From Diplocarpon mali (taxonomy: Eukaryota; Ascomycota; Leotiomycetes; Helotiales; Drepanopezizaceae), in contig JAENRP010000051.1 in assembly GCA_024741835.1 (NCBI GenBank), positions 124,001 to 188,000 on the forward strand: a DNA stretch of 64,000 nt. Direction: 5' to 3'. A model generated the notes under the pieces. It was given only the letters and a program-made list of their open reading frames with translations. It searched no databases and was not told where the DNA came from. Positions 33,559-44,720 of the stretch are shown here, one piece after another (within the stretch, counting starts at the first letter, position 1; each line of letters starts with the position of its first letter). The translations under genes and the position numbers were made by a program.

Positions 33559-35323
33559 ACGCGCATTTGCCGGGGAGTTCTGGGGGGGGGGGATGTACAT
33601 TGGAGGGGGAGTCCTGGGATTCCGAGTTTGGGGATGGGTTTTGTGGGTGGAGGGGTGGTAGCTTTTGTAGATGGACTATTATACCCCTTTGAGTTTCGGA
33701 GCCGGCGACTTTCCGAGCTTAAGAGCTTCAGAGTTTTAAGATTTTAAGAGTTGAGCTTTTGGCTTTTTGGCTTTGGGTCTGGGTCTGAGTGTGAGATTGA
33801 GTTTGCGCGGCGGCTGGTGCCGTGGCACAGCGGCCACTTCCAATGAAACACCATCCCCGGTCGACCAGCAGGGACCAGCCCCAGCCTCATCAGGTGATCT
33901 CGACAGGAGACTGCCCCTCCACACGGCCAGCAGGAAAGCTCGTCTCTCGAAGTGCCGCAAGCGCCAACGTGCTACCGAAGGCATCTTCCAGCACGGCAGA
34001 GATGCACTCGCTCGATGTCGAAGCTGTGAGTCCCGGGTACGGCTGTGGCTGTGGCTGAGGCTGAGGCTGTGGCTGTGGCTGTCTGGGAGAACGTGCACGA
34101 GTCGGGAATGGGGTCTCGGGGTAGAGGGCAGAGGGCAGAGGGCAGAGGGCCAAGGAGAGCGGGCCAAGGAAAGCAAGCTAGCATGGAAATACTGGAAAGT
34201 TGGTCTCCTGCAGCCGGTGTTGATATTGTGATTGCGATTACGATTTGGGATTTAGGATTTGAGGGTTATCATTCAAGATCTATAATTTCCAATGTATAAT
34301 TTCCAATTTGAAAATTCAAGATTCGAGACGTGAGAATTGAGATTTACCCCTGGCCTCGAGCTGAGCTTGCGCAGCTGGTCAGGGGTGGCTGGCGCTGTCG
34401 TCGCGGATGCCCATCTCGACGCGACGTCTTGTCGCTACCACGCTGCCGACCTCCTCTGCGGTCAGCGAGGCTGGCGAGATCTCTCCAGGCGCCTCGGGAG
34501 ATCTGTTCCCCTTCTCCTCCTAGGATCACAGCCTGCGACGCGAACGGCGGCCACTGTTCCATCTTCCCCCTCGGATGGTGAGGGGAGAGGAGATCCTGCC
34601 GCCTTGTGTTTCGAGCCGAGGAGATCACGTCCGACTCACTCACGGCCCGGGACGAAGCCATCGACTCCCTCTCCAGCCACCTCGAGTCGCGCTACCTCAA
34701 GCTTGGAGGCTGCGACTCCGGGTCCGATAGCTGCAGAAACTCGGGCTCGCGCCCTCTCTTTTTTCGGTCAATATGGAGCCAGTTGAGAGGCGGCCTCTCT
34801 ACCGCTGATGAAGAGGAGAGAGAAACGCTGTGAGGTCCTTGGTCATCTTACACTACCCATCCCGTCCGTCAATCACACCCGGCCGCAACAGCAACGCCTA
34901 CAAGCTCAAGAGCCTACCAGTTTGCATTTCACTTCCAGGATGACGTGCACCAGGGTGCGAAGGAGGTGGTACATGGGAGACTAGGGAATCGGCAGACACA
35001 CTCACAGATCCTGTCACCGGGCTCACGCTCCACGTCGGTCGTCTGGCTCTCATGCAGCTTGTAGGAAGGAGGGTGCCTGGTGATGGTAGGCAGGGAGCAA
35101 CTCCTCGCATGTCTGAAGTGCTAGCTAGCGACGCTGGCATGCCCGCGATCGCGTGCGTCCTGTCAACTCGCTGGACGCACGCAGCGCCCATGAGTCCTCT
35201 CGCCGTCCCAAAGCCTCGCATCGCAGACCACGCCGCCAGGCCCGTCTCCACAACACCGACCCGCCTGGGTACCCTCCCCAGCCCCCCGTGGCCATCGTGC
35301 TACGGTTCCACGCTCGCTCGCAC
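33559..35323. other. Intergenic region with simple repeats
   Basis: About 1.8 kb. It contains ttaagag/ttttaagattttaag repeats near 33718-33752, hexamer arrays (ggctgt / ggctga) at 34040-34083 and gggcaga arrays at 34125-34152. No gene is supported, and the long overlapping frames follow the repeats. Confidence 0.5.
34040..34152. repeat. Hexamer and heptamer tandem repeats
   Basis: Units of ggctgt/ggctga and, after a spacer, agggcag are repeated in tandem. They lie downstream of the protease. Confidence 0.7.
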
Positions 35324-35497
35324 CTAGCGCGTCTTCCCCAGACACTCGTCGCAGTAGTGGTTCCGCATCCACGTCGCCACAATGACCGAGCTGCCGAAGC
35401 ACTGGTGCCGGGGGTCGGTCCGGGCGAAGTGGCAGTAGCTGAGAAGCTTCAGGGGCTTGTGCGAGCATAGCCACTGGAACTGTTCGTAGTTGCACAT
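35324..35497 (-). CDS. Small Cys-rich protein, MC-x-Y type, 57 residues
   Basis: A complete single-exon frame of 57 residues. It starts MCNYEQFQWLCSHKPL and contains YCHFART, HQC, an ATW segment and ends NHYCDECLGKTR. Six Cys and several His are spaced as C-x8-C-x-H, YCH, C and C-x2-C, which suggests a small zinc-binding or disulfide-knotted fold. There is no signal peptide. I know many ascomycete genomes carry short proteins starting MCxY with this C/H/W pattern and no assigned function. The second one here (39897-40172) shares the opening pattern. The Cys/His spacing in so short a frame is unlikely by chance. Confidence 0.6.
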   Translation of the reverse strand: MCNYEQFQWLCSHKPLKLLSYCHFARTDPRHQCFGSSVIVATWMRNHYCDECLGKTR

Positions 35498-35968
35498 GGG
35501 GATTGGAGAAGCGGGGGTTGGTGTGCTGACGTGCGAGCGTACTGTCCCAAGACCAAGGACTTGAGGGTTGAGCAGGTTGTGATGGGTAGGTCGAGATGGG
35601 TAGGTCGAGATCGCTAAGTCGAGGTTGGTACTAGGTGAGAGATGTAGAAAGTGCCAGGTGGTTGAGAGGTGGACTGGGGAAGGCTTTCTCGTACTTACTC
35701 GGTGCTGAGCTTCTGCTTGGCTGCTTTGGCTTGATACATGTACTGTCGAGCAATGATGCTGTGATGAGCGAGGGCGGGCGTAGAATCACAACAATGACTT
35801 GCCGGCCGAAGCCTGTGATGCACTGCCCGACAGTCGGCAAGATGGAAGGTGCGAGTTGGCATTCGTCACTCATAACTGCTGCATCAAACACAAGAGCCCG
35901 GGCAGCACGTGACCCCTCGCTGGTACAGGTTGAAAAATTGTCAACAGAGAACCTGGCCCCGCCGCAAC
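35498..35968. other. Intergenic region
   Basis: About 470 bp between two minus-strand genes. It contains tandem gatgggtaggtcga units at 35581-35612. It holds the promoter of the small Cys-rich gene and the 3' region of the molybdoenzyme gene. Confidence 0.45.
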
Positions 35969-37712
35969 TCAATCGTCGACGTCCCGCGGATCATTCTCCC
36001 TCCAGAACTTCTGATAATCATCCTCGTTCTGGGTCACGAAATCCTCCGGGCAGGTCAGCGGAGCCAACGGGCTCCCCGTCTGCTCGAACCTCTCCAGCCT
36101 CGCTCGGGTGAGTGCCCGACTCTTGTTCATGCTGTACACACTAATCCGGTGAGCCGAGCTCGTGACGTGAAGTCCCCAGTTCCAGGCAGCCCTCACGTTC
36201 AGCGGCTGGGTGTTGAGAGAATTGTCCCAGCACCGGCAGACGATCTCGATCCAGCCTTCGACGTCGCACGGTACGTCGAACTCCCAGGTCCGCCAGGTCC
36301 ACTTGTGTTTCTTGGACATGTTCTCGTTGGGCACGGCGTACCAGCTGAAGCCGCCGTCGGCCGACACCTCGATTCGTTCGGGCCACCGACCCCCGCCCGA
36401 GTAGGCCCAGCCTTTGCACTTGACGGCGCCGTTGTGGATGACGACTTGCTTGTTCCACGGCGACATGATTGCCGAGCTGACGGGCATCTCTTGGATCTGG
36501 ATCCCGTCTGTTGGCCGCTGGTTGTGCTTGCCGACTTGCTGGTTGAAGTACAGGTACTCCCTGCTCTGAACTGGGGCCAACGACGGAGTCTCGATGGCTT
36601 TGATCCGGTACAGCCACTTCACGCTCCTCGCTCCGATGTAGCCCAGAACCACGATCCTGAGGGGGAACCCGTGGATTCTCGGCAAGGGCTCGCCGTTCAT
36701 CTCCCACACGAGGAGGACTTCGTTGGCCTTGACCTTCGACCACGGCACGCTGACCACGTAGTTCATGGCCTGGTGAGCTTTGAAATAGGTGTCGGCGCCG
36801 TAGAACTCGAGATGCTTCCCGCCTCGGGCGAGGCCGCCGCAGTCCTTGACGACTTTCTTCAGACTGATGCCGACATAGCGCGCCGTTCCAATCGCGCCTT
36901 CGGCCCACGGAGCCTGAGGGACGGAGTCACCCTGGCCAGCATACAGACTGATCTGCTCGATGCGGCGAGTTCCCGAGCACTGCATCGTGACCAGCTTCTC
37001 AATGCGGGCAAATTTGGACTCGTCCATCAGATCGTGGAGGGTGTACGTCTTCGGATTGGCAACCAGGCCATCCAATCTGAGGCTCCATTTTTCTTTCTGG
37101 ATCGCAGGAATACCGCCATGGTTGCGCACAAAGTGGAGTGGATTGGGCGTGACTGGCTTCGATGTCACGAGCCTCTTGGGAGGTTCGGCGTTGTAGGGGA
37201 ATTGCAGAAGATGCAGCATGTCGGGGTGTTTTTCCTCCAGCACGGTTGCCCACGAGTCGTCCGCAGCGGTGGTCAGCTCCCCGCCGACTGCGGCATGCCA
37301 CGCCTTGTAGTCGTCTCCTGGAAGAACCGGGTTGGTATCTGGGATTGGCCCCATCTGATACTCGGGGTTTGGCGGGAAAGTTTGACAGGTGAGCAGCTTA
37401 TGTGCTTTCTCCTTCTTTGCGGGATAGTCTTCCCACTCGACGTATCTGAGCGCGAGTTAGCATCGCTGCCTGTGTACAAGAACGCAGCGTCTACCCTTGC
37501 CAGCCTTCGCGTTCGCGGGCGAACAGTTCATCGCGATCGCCCACGGCGTCGAGTGCTGCCTGATCCTTCGTCAATTCTCCCCATGCCCTGGGCTGGATCT
37601 TGATGGTCTCGTCTCCCGTCTGATCCAAAAAGGGCAACTTGGCGCCATTGATGCCCTGCTCGATCTTCCACTCATCCGGGCGATTGGTAGTCTCGGAGGC
37701 AGCTGAAGCCAT
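35969..37712 (-). CDS. Sulfite-oxidase-type molybdopterin enzyme
   Basis: Two exons on the minus strand, 37712-37495 and 37445-35969, give 564 residues; an upstream in-frame ATG at 37736 would add eight. The Moco domain carries the molybdenum-ligating Cys229 in VTMQCSGTRR. It also has AWAEGAIGTARYVG-like and HGFPLRIVVLGYIGARSVKWL runs typical of sulfite oxidases and plant-type nitrate reductase cores. The C-terminal Mo-co dimerisation domain follows (VKCKGWAYSGGGRWPERIEV, then CWDNSLNTQP). There is no cytochrome b5 or FAD domain, so it is a stand-alone sulfite-oxidase-like protein rather than nitrate reductase. The 100-residue N-terminal extension is found in many fungal homologues. No mitochondrial or peroxisomal signal is obvious. 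It probably oxidises sulfite or a related substrate. Confidence 0.9.
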
Positions 37713-38790
37713 GATTTCCAATTTCAAGACCACCACTCTTTCAGGAGATGTCCCGGTGTAGGCTGGCGGAGGGTTCTTGAAGTACTTGTCGACGACGCGG
37801 CCAAGTTATGATGGTTCCGTCATGCAGGCTAGTAGTGACCGCAGGGGTCGGCGTCTTTTCATCGTACTGGTAGACATGCAGCCCCGAGCCAAAGAGGAGG
37901 CGGACCGGCTGATATACCAGATCAAGAGCGCTGCCTTTGGAATCGATTGCCTGCATCTCTGATCGCCTGATTCGCTTAGAGTCTCTTCACATGTTTGGAT
38001 AACGGGCTCGCACTCGCCAGCCAAGATGATGAGGATACCTCAGCCGGCATTCAGGTCGGACGAAGTTCCACCAGAACATCTGGAGAGTAATCAATCTTGT
38101 GACTCGGGGTCTATCATGAACCACCGCAGCCGGCATGCTCACATTCTTGCCTGCGCGTCGCTAGATCGCTCAATTCAGGTCCCGGGCGCCAAGCTTGCCT
38201 GCCCATGACGTTTCTTTACATCAGGTCAAAAGCGACAAAGAAGAGTGCCATCTACGCACCAGCCTTCGCATGTCTGCCGTGCGGGGATGTCCCTCCTGCG
38301 ATCAATCCACAGTCCACGCGAAGCAAGCTTGCTGCTGTGCGAGAAAAATCTATATTTCCGCAGGTGCCTGCCCTCACTCGCCAAAGTCCACCCGCGGCGG
38401 ACCAGTAGTAGACGCATAACTCCAGGCGCCTACACGTCAGCCAAAGGGCCGTAGGAGCTCGTACACGAAGATCCCACACCATTCCCAGGAAGCAGCAGGT
38501 ATGGACCAAGTCGCGCGAAACACTTTCCACTCACTTGTGAAACTGCCCAGCTCAAATCGTCAACCGGTGGTCATGTTGACCGCGATATGAGTTATAACCA
38601 AGTCGTGCCTAATCTCAGGACTCAACTTGAGCGAAGCTTCATCCACTGCTGTCGATGCACAAACACATTTCTGTAGCCGAATCCCTCGGCGCCTTATCCG
38701 AGGTCGAAGAACGAAACGCAGATTCCTTGAGGATCCATTCATACCTTAGCGCCCCGAGCACAAGCCTTTTCATTCTCTGTACAGCGTCTG
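37713..38790. other. Intergenic region
   Basis: About 1.1 kb that includes the molybdoenzyme promoter and the 3' side of the next minus-strand gene. No supported coding sequence. Confidence 0.45.
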
Positions 38791-39903
38791 TCACATCTCC
38801 TTGATCCATGTACCCACGTCGTCCTGCGTACCAGAATCTTCAGCCCCTTGTGACTTGCTACCAAGCTCATTCTTTGCTACGATTTCTACCTCTTGGCCAC
38901 TCTCTTCTCTGGCTGTTTCTTTCTGATGTTTCCCAGTAATATTGGGATGATCTTCCAAATACCCCCCTTCGTCCCCTCGTTCCCTCCTAGTTCTTGGGCT
39001 TACGTATCCCGGACTCCTTGGGTGCAACCACACAGGATCTATAATCGGACCTCTTAAAGATTCTTCTTCGTCCCCCGCCACCTCTCCTCTGTTCTGTCGC
39101 TGACCAACGAGATTGGAACAGCCTCCTTGATACTCCTCTTGAACCCCTTGCTCCGTTCCATTTCCTGGCTTTGCGTACCCCGGACTGCTTGGATTTGACC
39201 GCGCGAGATCGGGGGTCAGGGACGAAATAAGGCCCTGCGCGTCTCCTTCTGCCTTTCCCTCATGGGCCTCGCCCACCTCCGTAATCTGCGTATGCATTCC
39301 CAGGTCCTTACCCCACACCAAGTTTTCACGTGCAACGCACACTGTGTGCAAAGTCGGGTCACTAGCCCTCACAATGTCAGAGGGAGAGTACTCGGGTGTT
39401 ATGGTTGCTTCATCTGTAGATATGGAGCTAGGGCTTGTTCCAGATTGGCTGGCCGATTTGGACTGGCTGGAACGCCAATCCGCAGATCTGTCGGTAGTTT
39501 GGCTGACATTTGAGGTGTTTAACGTAGCCCTCTGCTTACTCTTCTCATGAGAAGTACTCTCAGTGGTATTGTTGTCGGGTTGTATCTCGGCCGGAGTAGC
39601 GCCTGGTTTGCGCTTCCTAGAGGGAGAACTGTCGAATGTGGTATGGTCGTTCGGAGGCTCGGTTAAAGTAGCGCTTCGTTTACGTTTACTAGAAGAACTG
39701 GCAGAGGTGGCGTAATATCTCGGTCTTCCAGTTGAAGTAGCTCTTCCTTGGTCTTTCATATCAGCAGGAATGGCGAGGGTATAGTTGTCGTTGAGTGACT
39801 CGGTCGAAACAGCTTTCCCTTTTCCCTTTCTATCGACAGCCATGATGGGGGTGGCGGTCGTGACTCTGCCAAACAGGGCATGATACTGTTTACTCGTTAG
39901 CAC
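38791..39903 (-). CDS. Low-complexity protein with internal repeats
   Basis: A frame of 370 residues that may truly start at 39843 (MAVDRKGKGKAVS). I recognise no family. The N-terminal half has three related 25-30 residue units, each with a basic KRK/EKSK cluster followed by SATL/GATP/RATL and an Asn/Asp/Thr stretch (SSSSKRKRSATLTEPPND, SPSRKRKPGATPAEIQ, HEKSKQRATLN). The C-terminal half holds two about 55-residue units built on (P/R)SSPGY or (P/R)RSPGY, then EQ/ER, then GGC/GGY and EE. It is hydrophilic and probably disordered, with nuclear-localisation-like basic runs. Its start overlaps the end of the upstream Cys-rich frame by seven bases, so a fused model with an intron is possible. Confidence 0.5.
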   Translation of the reverse strand: MLTSKQYHALFGRVTTATPIMAVDRKGKGKAVSTESLNDNYTLAIPADMKDQGRATSTGRPRYYATSASSSSKRKRSATLTEPPNDHTTFDSSPSRKRKPGATPAEIQPDNNTTESTSHEKSKQRATLNTSNVSQTTDRSADWRSSQSKSASQSGTSPSSISTDEATITPEYSPSDIVRASDPTLHTVCVARENLVWGKDLGMHTQITEVGEAHEGKAEGDAQGLISSLTPDLARSNPSSPGYAKPGNGTEQGVQEEYQGGCSNLVGQRQNRGEVAGDEEESLRGPIIDPVWLHPRSPGYVSPRTRRERGDEGGYLEDHPNITGKHQKETAREESGQEVEIVAKNELGSKSQGAEDSGTQDDVGTWIKEM

Positions 39904-40172
39904 GAAGTATCGTTCACAATCTCGTTACAATCTCCTTGCTCGGCGTTTTCCTCCACCCCAGCATGGACATCGTGCCGCAAGAAAGGAAGGCTCACGGGAC
40001 AAATCCCACGAAACATCACCAATTCACCCGGCCTGTACTGTACCGCATCACATCTATCACTCGTTTCAGCGACCCGGCACCTTCTCAGGAGCCTTTTGCC
40101 GCCGCAATACGTGTCCGGGCCGGCTTGCGGCGTGTGGCAAGATGCGTACTGCCAAACGTGGTACTCGCACAT
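39897..40172 (-). CDS. Cys-rich MC-x-Y small protein, possibly with more exons
   Basis: A frame of 91 residues that starts MCEYHVWQYASCHTPQ and continues with YCGGKRLLRRC, SDRC, a GICPVS segment and a late GDC. The opening matches that of the 35324 gene (MC-x-Y, aromatic residues, C-x-H/CH). Upstream DNA can be joined in frame through an intron (GTGAGC at about 40237, ending GCAG) to a segment VIDIDPFAFLPRFYREQSQTL, so the true start may lie further right. A potential 45 bp intron near the 3' end (GTAACG, branch GCTAACG, ACAG) could change the C-terminus. No function is known. Confidence 0.45.
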   Translation of the reverse strand: MCEYHVWQYASCHTPQAGPDTYCGGKRLLRRCRVAETSDRCDAVQYRPGELVMFRGICPVSLPFLRHDVHAGVEENAEQGDCNEIVNDTSC

Positions 40173-41170
40173 CTCGAGCGAGATGGACGACGAATTCTGC
40201 GCCGATATGTGCCTAGGTCGTGCTGGCAGAGGCTCACGAGGGTCTGGGATTGTTCCCGATAGAACCGAGGCAAGAACGCGAAGGGGTCGATATCGATGAC
40301 CAAAACAGCACTCGCTGCTGGCGGGCAGGAAATATCAATGCTGTCGATATCGCGAATGCTTTCACGACACAGGAAACAGAGAGATTAGAAGTCTGAGCTT
40401 ACATAGCGGCCTGCCTGGCCGACTACCTGGAGGAAAGTGCCAGCCTAAACAGCCTTTCGCCCCTTCCTGTCCCCCCCCAAGCTGGGACTCCTCGAAGACG
40501 AGTTGTCCCTTCGTGCTGTTTGGCACAATACTCGGAGCCGGAAACTCCGCACGAGACTTTGCGAGATATTTCCTTCCAGGTCGCGGGAGAAAGTGTCAGA
40601 GGCAAGATGGTTTCTCCTAGCAGCTCTCCGCTCGCTTGCTCGCTGATAAATGCCACTATTTACAAATTCGACGTGAAACCCAGCAGACTTGCGAGAATAC
40701 GAACCTCTTCTAACAATCTTTTGAGAGAAATTGTTGTAATGATTGACCGTGCCATAGGCTCCATGCTCGCCAGAATTGAAGTCGGACAACGAATGATAGA
40801 ACATGAACCCGCAGAACCCCCGCTCCGAAACTCTCCGTGTTAAAACTATAATAGATAAATCATGTGGAAATAAGCAACAGAAGAAAACAATATTCCCAGG
40901 CTCCGAAACAACGACAAGACGAGAGGGCAATCACATGACAAACTGAACCATAACCAGCCAATCTCGAGCTGCTTCACGTGCGGCCGCAGCTCCACCACAC
41001 CTGAATGCAGCTGTACCGTAGACCCTGATGCTGATGTGAGGCTACCACTCACGTCCGTCCAGCTACGTACTCGGCGATGATCGTTTCGTTTGGTCGAATT
41101 GCATACTAGTTTTGGGGGAGGTGCAAGGCGGGAAGGTTGATCTCAAGTCTCCACTACAATTCAAAGTACC
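40173..41170. other. Intergenic or unresolved region
   Basis: About 1 kb. The minus strand has frames (40445-40930, 40423-40656) that might be upstream exons of the Cys-rich gene, but I could not build a consistent model. The right part is probably non-coding. Confidence 0.35.
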
Positions 41171-42550
41171 ATGCTTTTTTTTCCTTGCTTAAGAAACGAA
41201 ACCCGCAAAGAAGCAGCTGCTGTCGCGTCAAAGGTGCTTATCACAGCCCCAGCCACCTACTCAGCACATCCCGCTTAAAGGAAATGTTTCTGCACTCTCT
41301 GGCCTTTTGACCGCCTCACAGTTGAAGCCGGCCTGGTGAAAAGGCTTGTCCCAATAGCATTGGGTGGCACAGCTGACGCATTTGTCGAAGCTGCGCTTCT
41401 GGTCGAGCAGTTGTGTAAACACGAACGAAGTTATCGCTGACGATTTTCAGTAGCGTGCTTGGGCTTGCGCCGTTTTTGATCGAGTGGTTGTAAGACCAGA
41501 GGGTGAGTTTTCTGGGCCCTTTTTTGAGCGGGGAGGGAGATCCGTTCCAAGTTTGTTCTTTACGTGGCCAGGGAGGGTGGCAAATTGGTTGGAAAGAGGT
41601 GGCAGAGGTGTGAGGACTTCGACGACGAGGGATGGCGACGGGTGGATTGTTTCTGGCGGAAAGGTACCAAGGATTGCAAATTCCGTTTTTGAAGATACTA
41701 ACGTGAGTATAGTTATGGGAGACAGATTCCTCTGGCTGAGGTGATCTTGGACCCGATCTCGTGTAGGCTGTTTGCTAGTTCTCGGAAGGTGGAGAACTCC
41801 ATATATTTTTTTTCGCAGACCCGGAAGCATCTTTAATGATACTACTCGTCCCTTGTAGCCTGGTCGCCACGAACAAGCCTGGATCATACCAGGTTCTGAA
41901 ACACATTGACAGCAGTGGTTTCTCATCAACTGGCGGACCGCATATCAAATTTACTGACTTCCGTGTTCCTGGAGAAAATCTTCTGGCCACCCTAGGTGCA
42001 GCTGGTACTATCGTAAGTCGCGCATTCACGTCTCTAGCAGCTTTTCTCAGTGCTATGGCGATTGGAATCATATCTGCGGCATTTGAAGCTGCTCTTGCGT
42101 TTGCAAAGGTGATTACAGAGGTTGCTCTGTCCCACACCTCAACAGGCAAAGTGTCTCAGATCTTCCGATGGACGTCAAGATGCGAAAGGATGCAGTCGGA
42201 GCTATGACCTGGTCAGCAGCCAGTACCCTTGATAGTGGAAAGGGTGGCGAACTGGCGTTTGAAACTAAGATATACTGCTCTGCTCTGGCTGTTAAGGCAG
42301 TGGTCGATGAACCCCCGGCGGTTGGTGTGTTAGTAACTTGGCATGCTCCATACAGAACAATGAGCTTTGCTGATAATTCCAGATCCTCTTACGGGGGAGA
42401 ATTCCCTTCCCAGAGTTTTTGGACGGCGCGATCTGCTTACCTCTGACTGGAGGTGGAAATACTGGCAACAGAAGGCGACAAATGGAGCGGATTTTCATCG
42501 CCGAGGATTACAAGCCCTGGCCATGGCCGTCCGGCGAAAAAATTGGTCGA
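41171..42550 (+). pseudogene. Decayed acyl-CoA dehydrogenase
   Basis: Blocks of a short fungal acyl-CoA dehydrogenase follow each other in order but in changing frames. N-terminal ETRKEAAAVASKV and APATYSAHP end at an in-frame TAA near 41275. VEAGLVKRLVPIALGG (about 41325) and the TIFSSVLGLAPFLIEWL block follow in a different frame. FLGPFLSGEGDP, then VANWLERGG and DGDGWIVSGGK come next in two frames. The FAD/substrate domain GPHIKFTDFRVPGENLL through FEAALAFAK at 41930-42108 comes before a further frame change to NRQSVSDLPMDVKMR, where bases 42107-42112 lack one nucleotide. The C-terminal LTGGGNTGNRRRQM at about 42440 is intact. At least four frameshifts and two stops make function very unlikely. 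Introns may remain, for example 42333-42382. Confidence 0.8.
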
Positions 42551-44345
42551 TCAGTCGCACATTTCCATCCTCAGGTCTTTACTGTGCATTTGGTTCCCGA
42601 AAAATTCAGCCCTCTCACTGGCCTGGACACGCATCTTAGATTCGTTGGCAATAGCGATGTCAATCAGCTCGAGGTAATGTTCTGGTTTCTTTAGCTCAGT
42701 GAGTACCGGGGGCAGAGAGAATGCTTACTACCAACGCTCCATCTTTTTGCGAAGTGACCTAGCGTGCTTTTGAGACTGTCCATATTTGCAGACCATTCGA
42801 GACTCTGGAAATTGTCTCCAGAAAATTTGATATACAGCAGCGTCGCTCTGTATATAGCATAAGTGGCTGGCAGTGGAAGTGCTGGAAGATCGATGAAGGC
42901 CAAATCCATGTGAAATCGACGCGAGATGTCAACGGTCATCCGAATCGCGGAGGACAAGGCCATCCCGGCTGCTTCTTTGCGAGTCTCGCTCCCAGGTGTG
43001 TCATTGCACAGATTCCAGGTCTTCTCATGAAGCAGAATCATCGCGCTAATTGATTAGCGAGACCTTGTGCCATGGACGGAAAGACATACCTCAAACAGAG
43101 CCCGATGGCGGCACAGCACTCCTCCCATCCGTTAATTGCTTGTTGCACGAGAACCATAGCAAACGATTGCATCGCATGGTCCAAAGCTCGGGATTTTTCA
43201 AAGTCCACTTCACGAGAATATGAAGAATGAGCGATGATATCGAGCACTTGTCCGAGCAGATGACCTGCTTCAGCAGCCCGGCAAAAAGGGCCAAGTCGAG
43301 TGGTTGGCTGATGAGAGGCAGAAATACCAGATGTCGTCCGCATTGAGATTGGCGGAGGGAGTCCTTGTAAAGCCTCTTCGTCGACAGGCAGTTCCATCGA
43401 CGGTACACCGTCGCTCCAACTTCCAACGAGCAGATGGATCTCATCAGGCGGGAGATCTTGATTCATGTACCTGCGCAGTCATTAGACATCTAAACCACCA
43501 CCTTGAATATTGCTTACCTGTCTAGCGTAACGATCCCCCACCAGAGCCTGCCAAATTCAGTGTTCTGAATATTGGCCGAGTTATTCCGGAACTGTACTGC
43601 TTTCATTTTCATTGCCATCCTCAGACATACAGCCATGGTAATTTGAGAAGCCTCGGTCATACCATGTCCAATCTCATACAATCCCATGAGAAGACCAGCT
43701 TGTATGATCTCGATTGAAGACTTCCCGGAAGAAACCAAGAAGGTGTAGAGCGTCTTCGTCTCATAATAGAGAGCCGTTTGCATATCTTTTACACCACCAT
43801 TGTGAGCAGGCGGGCGGGTTACCAAGAACATACAAAGAAGGAGGCCGGCAAGCTCTACGTTGTTATCTTGAGTGATCCTTTCGAGTCTCTGCACGCAGCA
43901 ATCGGCAGAAATTACAGGTAGCCAAACGTCGATCGTCCGGAAATAAGTAGATGTTATAGAAGGGACACCATCTCCATTGGAGATGATGATGTTCAGGACT
44001 TGGTTTGGAATCGAAGCTTCCAGTCTGATGGATTTCGGGCAGTCATCTGAAAGGGCATGCATCAACTTCGAGGTCGACTGCAGTTGTGGGAATGTAGAGC
44101 ATTCCACAGAAGAAGCTGGAGATTGTCCCGCCTTGGAGGCATTCATCTCAGCTGCACTATATTCATAGTCGCACTTTAACAACAATCTGACACCGTCATC
44201 AGCCGGATACTTGGATGTCATCGGAAACGGGATAGACAAACTTGGAACATCGGGCACAGGCTGGAATGTCTTTGCTGCATTTTCGCTTGCCGTTCTTGCA
44301 GTTCCAGCAGACCTGTGCAGCCAGGTTCAATCCTTCTTCACCCAT
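42551..44345 (-). CDS. Zn2Cys6 fungal transcription factor
   Basis: Exons on the minus strand 44345-44242, 44186-43518, 43470-43090, 43045-42736 and, less certainly, 42688-42551 give about 533 residues. The first exon starts MGEEGLNLAAQ and carries CWNCKNGKRKCSKDIPACARC. Only removal of the GTTTGT...CAG intron yields CSKLLLKCDYEY, which completes the six-Cys cluster (CX2CX6CX6CX2CX6C), good evidence for the splice. The middle contains the fungal_trans domain signatures (LLMGLYEIGHG, GRLWWGIVTLDRYMNQ, LPPDEIHLL). The last exon gives KPEHYLELIDIAI, typical of the domain's end, but its donor is weak (GTTGGT). It is convergent with and overlaps the acyl-CoA dehydrogenase relic. It may once have regulated that gene; its present targets are unknown. 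Confidence 0.8.
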
Positions 44346-44720
44346 GCTGAGCGTCGATCACTGGTTCTTGAGTGTCGGGTATGGCTCGGTGCTCCAAGCT
44401 CTGTTCTCAGGTGATGATGGGAGTGAAATATATTGACACGTGATTTTGCCTCAATCGTCGAGGAGGTCAGTCATTTGCCCGTAGACCATTCCTCTTGATT
44501 CGCTTTGAGCGTTGGTGGAACCGACAAGAGGCACTGGCAATGATAGTGCTCTTTTGCCCAGACTTCCGTATCATGAAGTAGCGCTTGCAAGAATATCGAG
44601 GAGGCTGATGATAAACGCCAGACGGCGGCGAACTTTGCTCAGGTTCCTAGCGGGGGACCTATGTGTGACAAGCAAGATTGATGTGTAACGGGGACTTGAG
44701 CGCATCGACAACTTGGAGTC

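Noticed and set aside
35969..36908. 255-residue minus-strand frame inside the molybdoenzyme
   Set aside because: A shadow of the real gene in another frame, Arg-rich and without motifs.
35909..37603. 564-residue plus-strand frame opposite the molybdoenzyme gene
   Set aside because: Antisense of a clearly recognised enzyme. It arises because codon bias keeps the reverse frame open.
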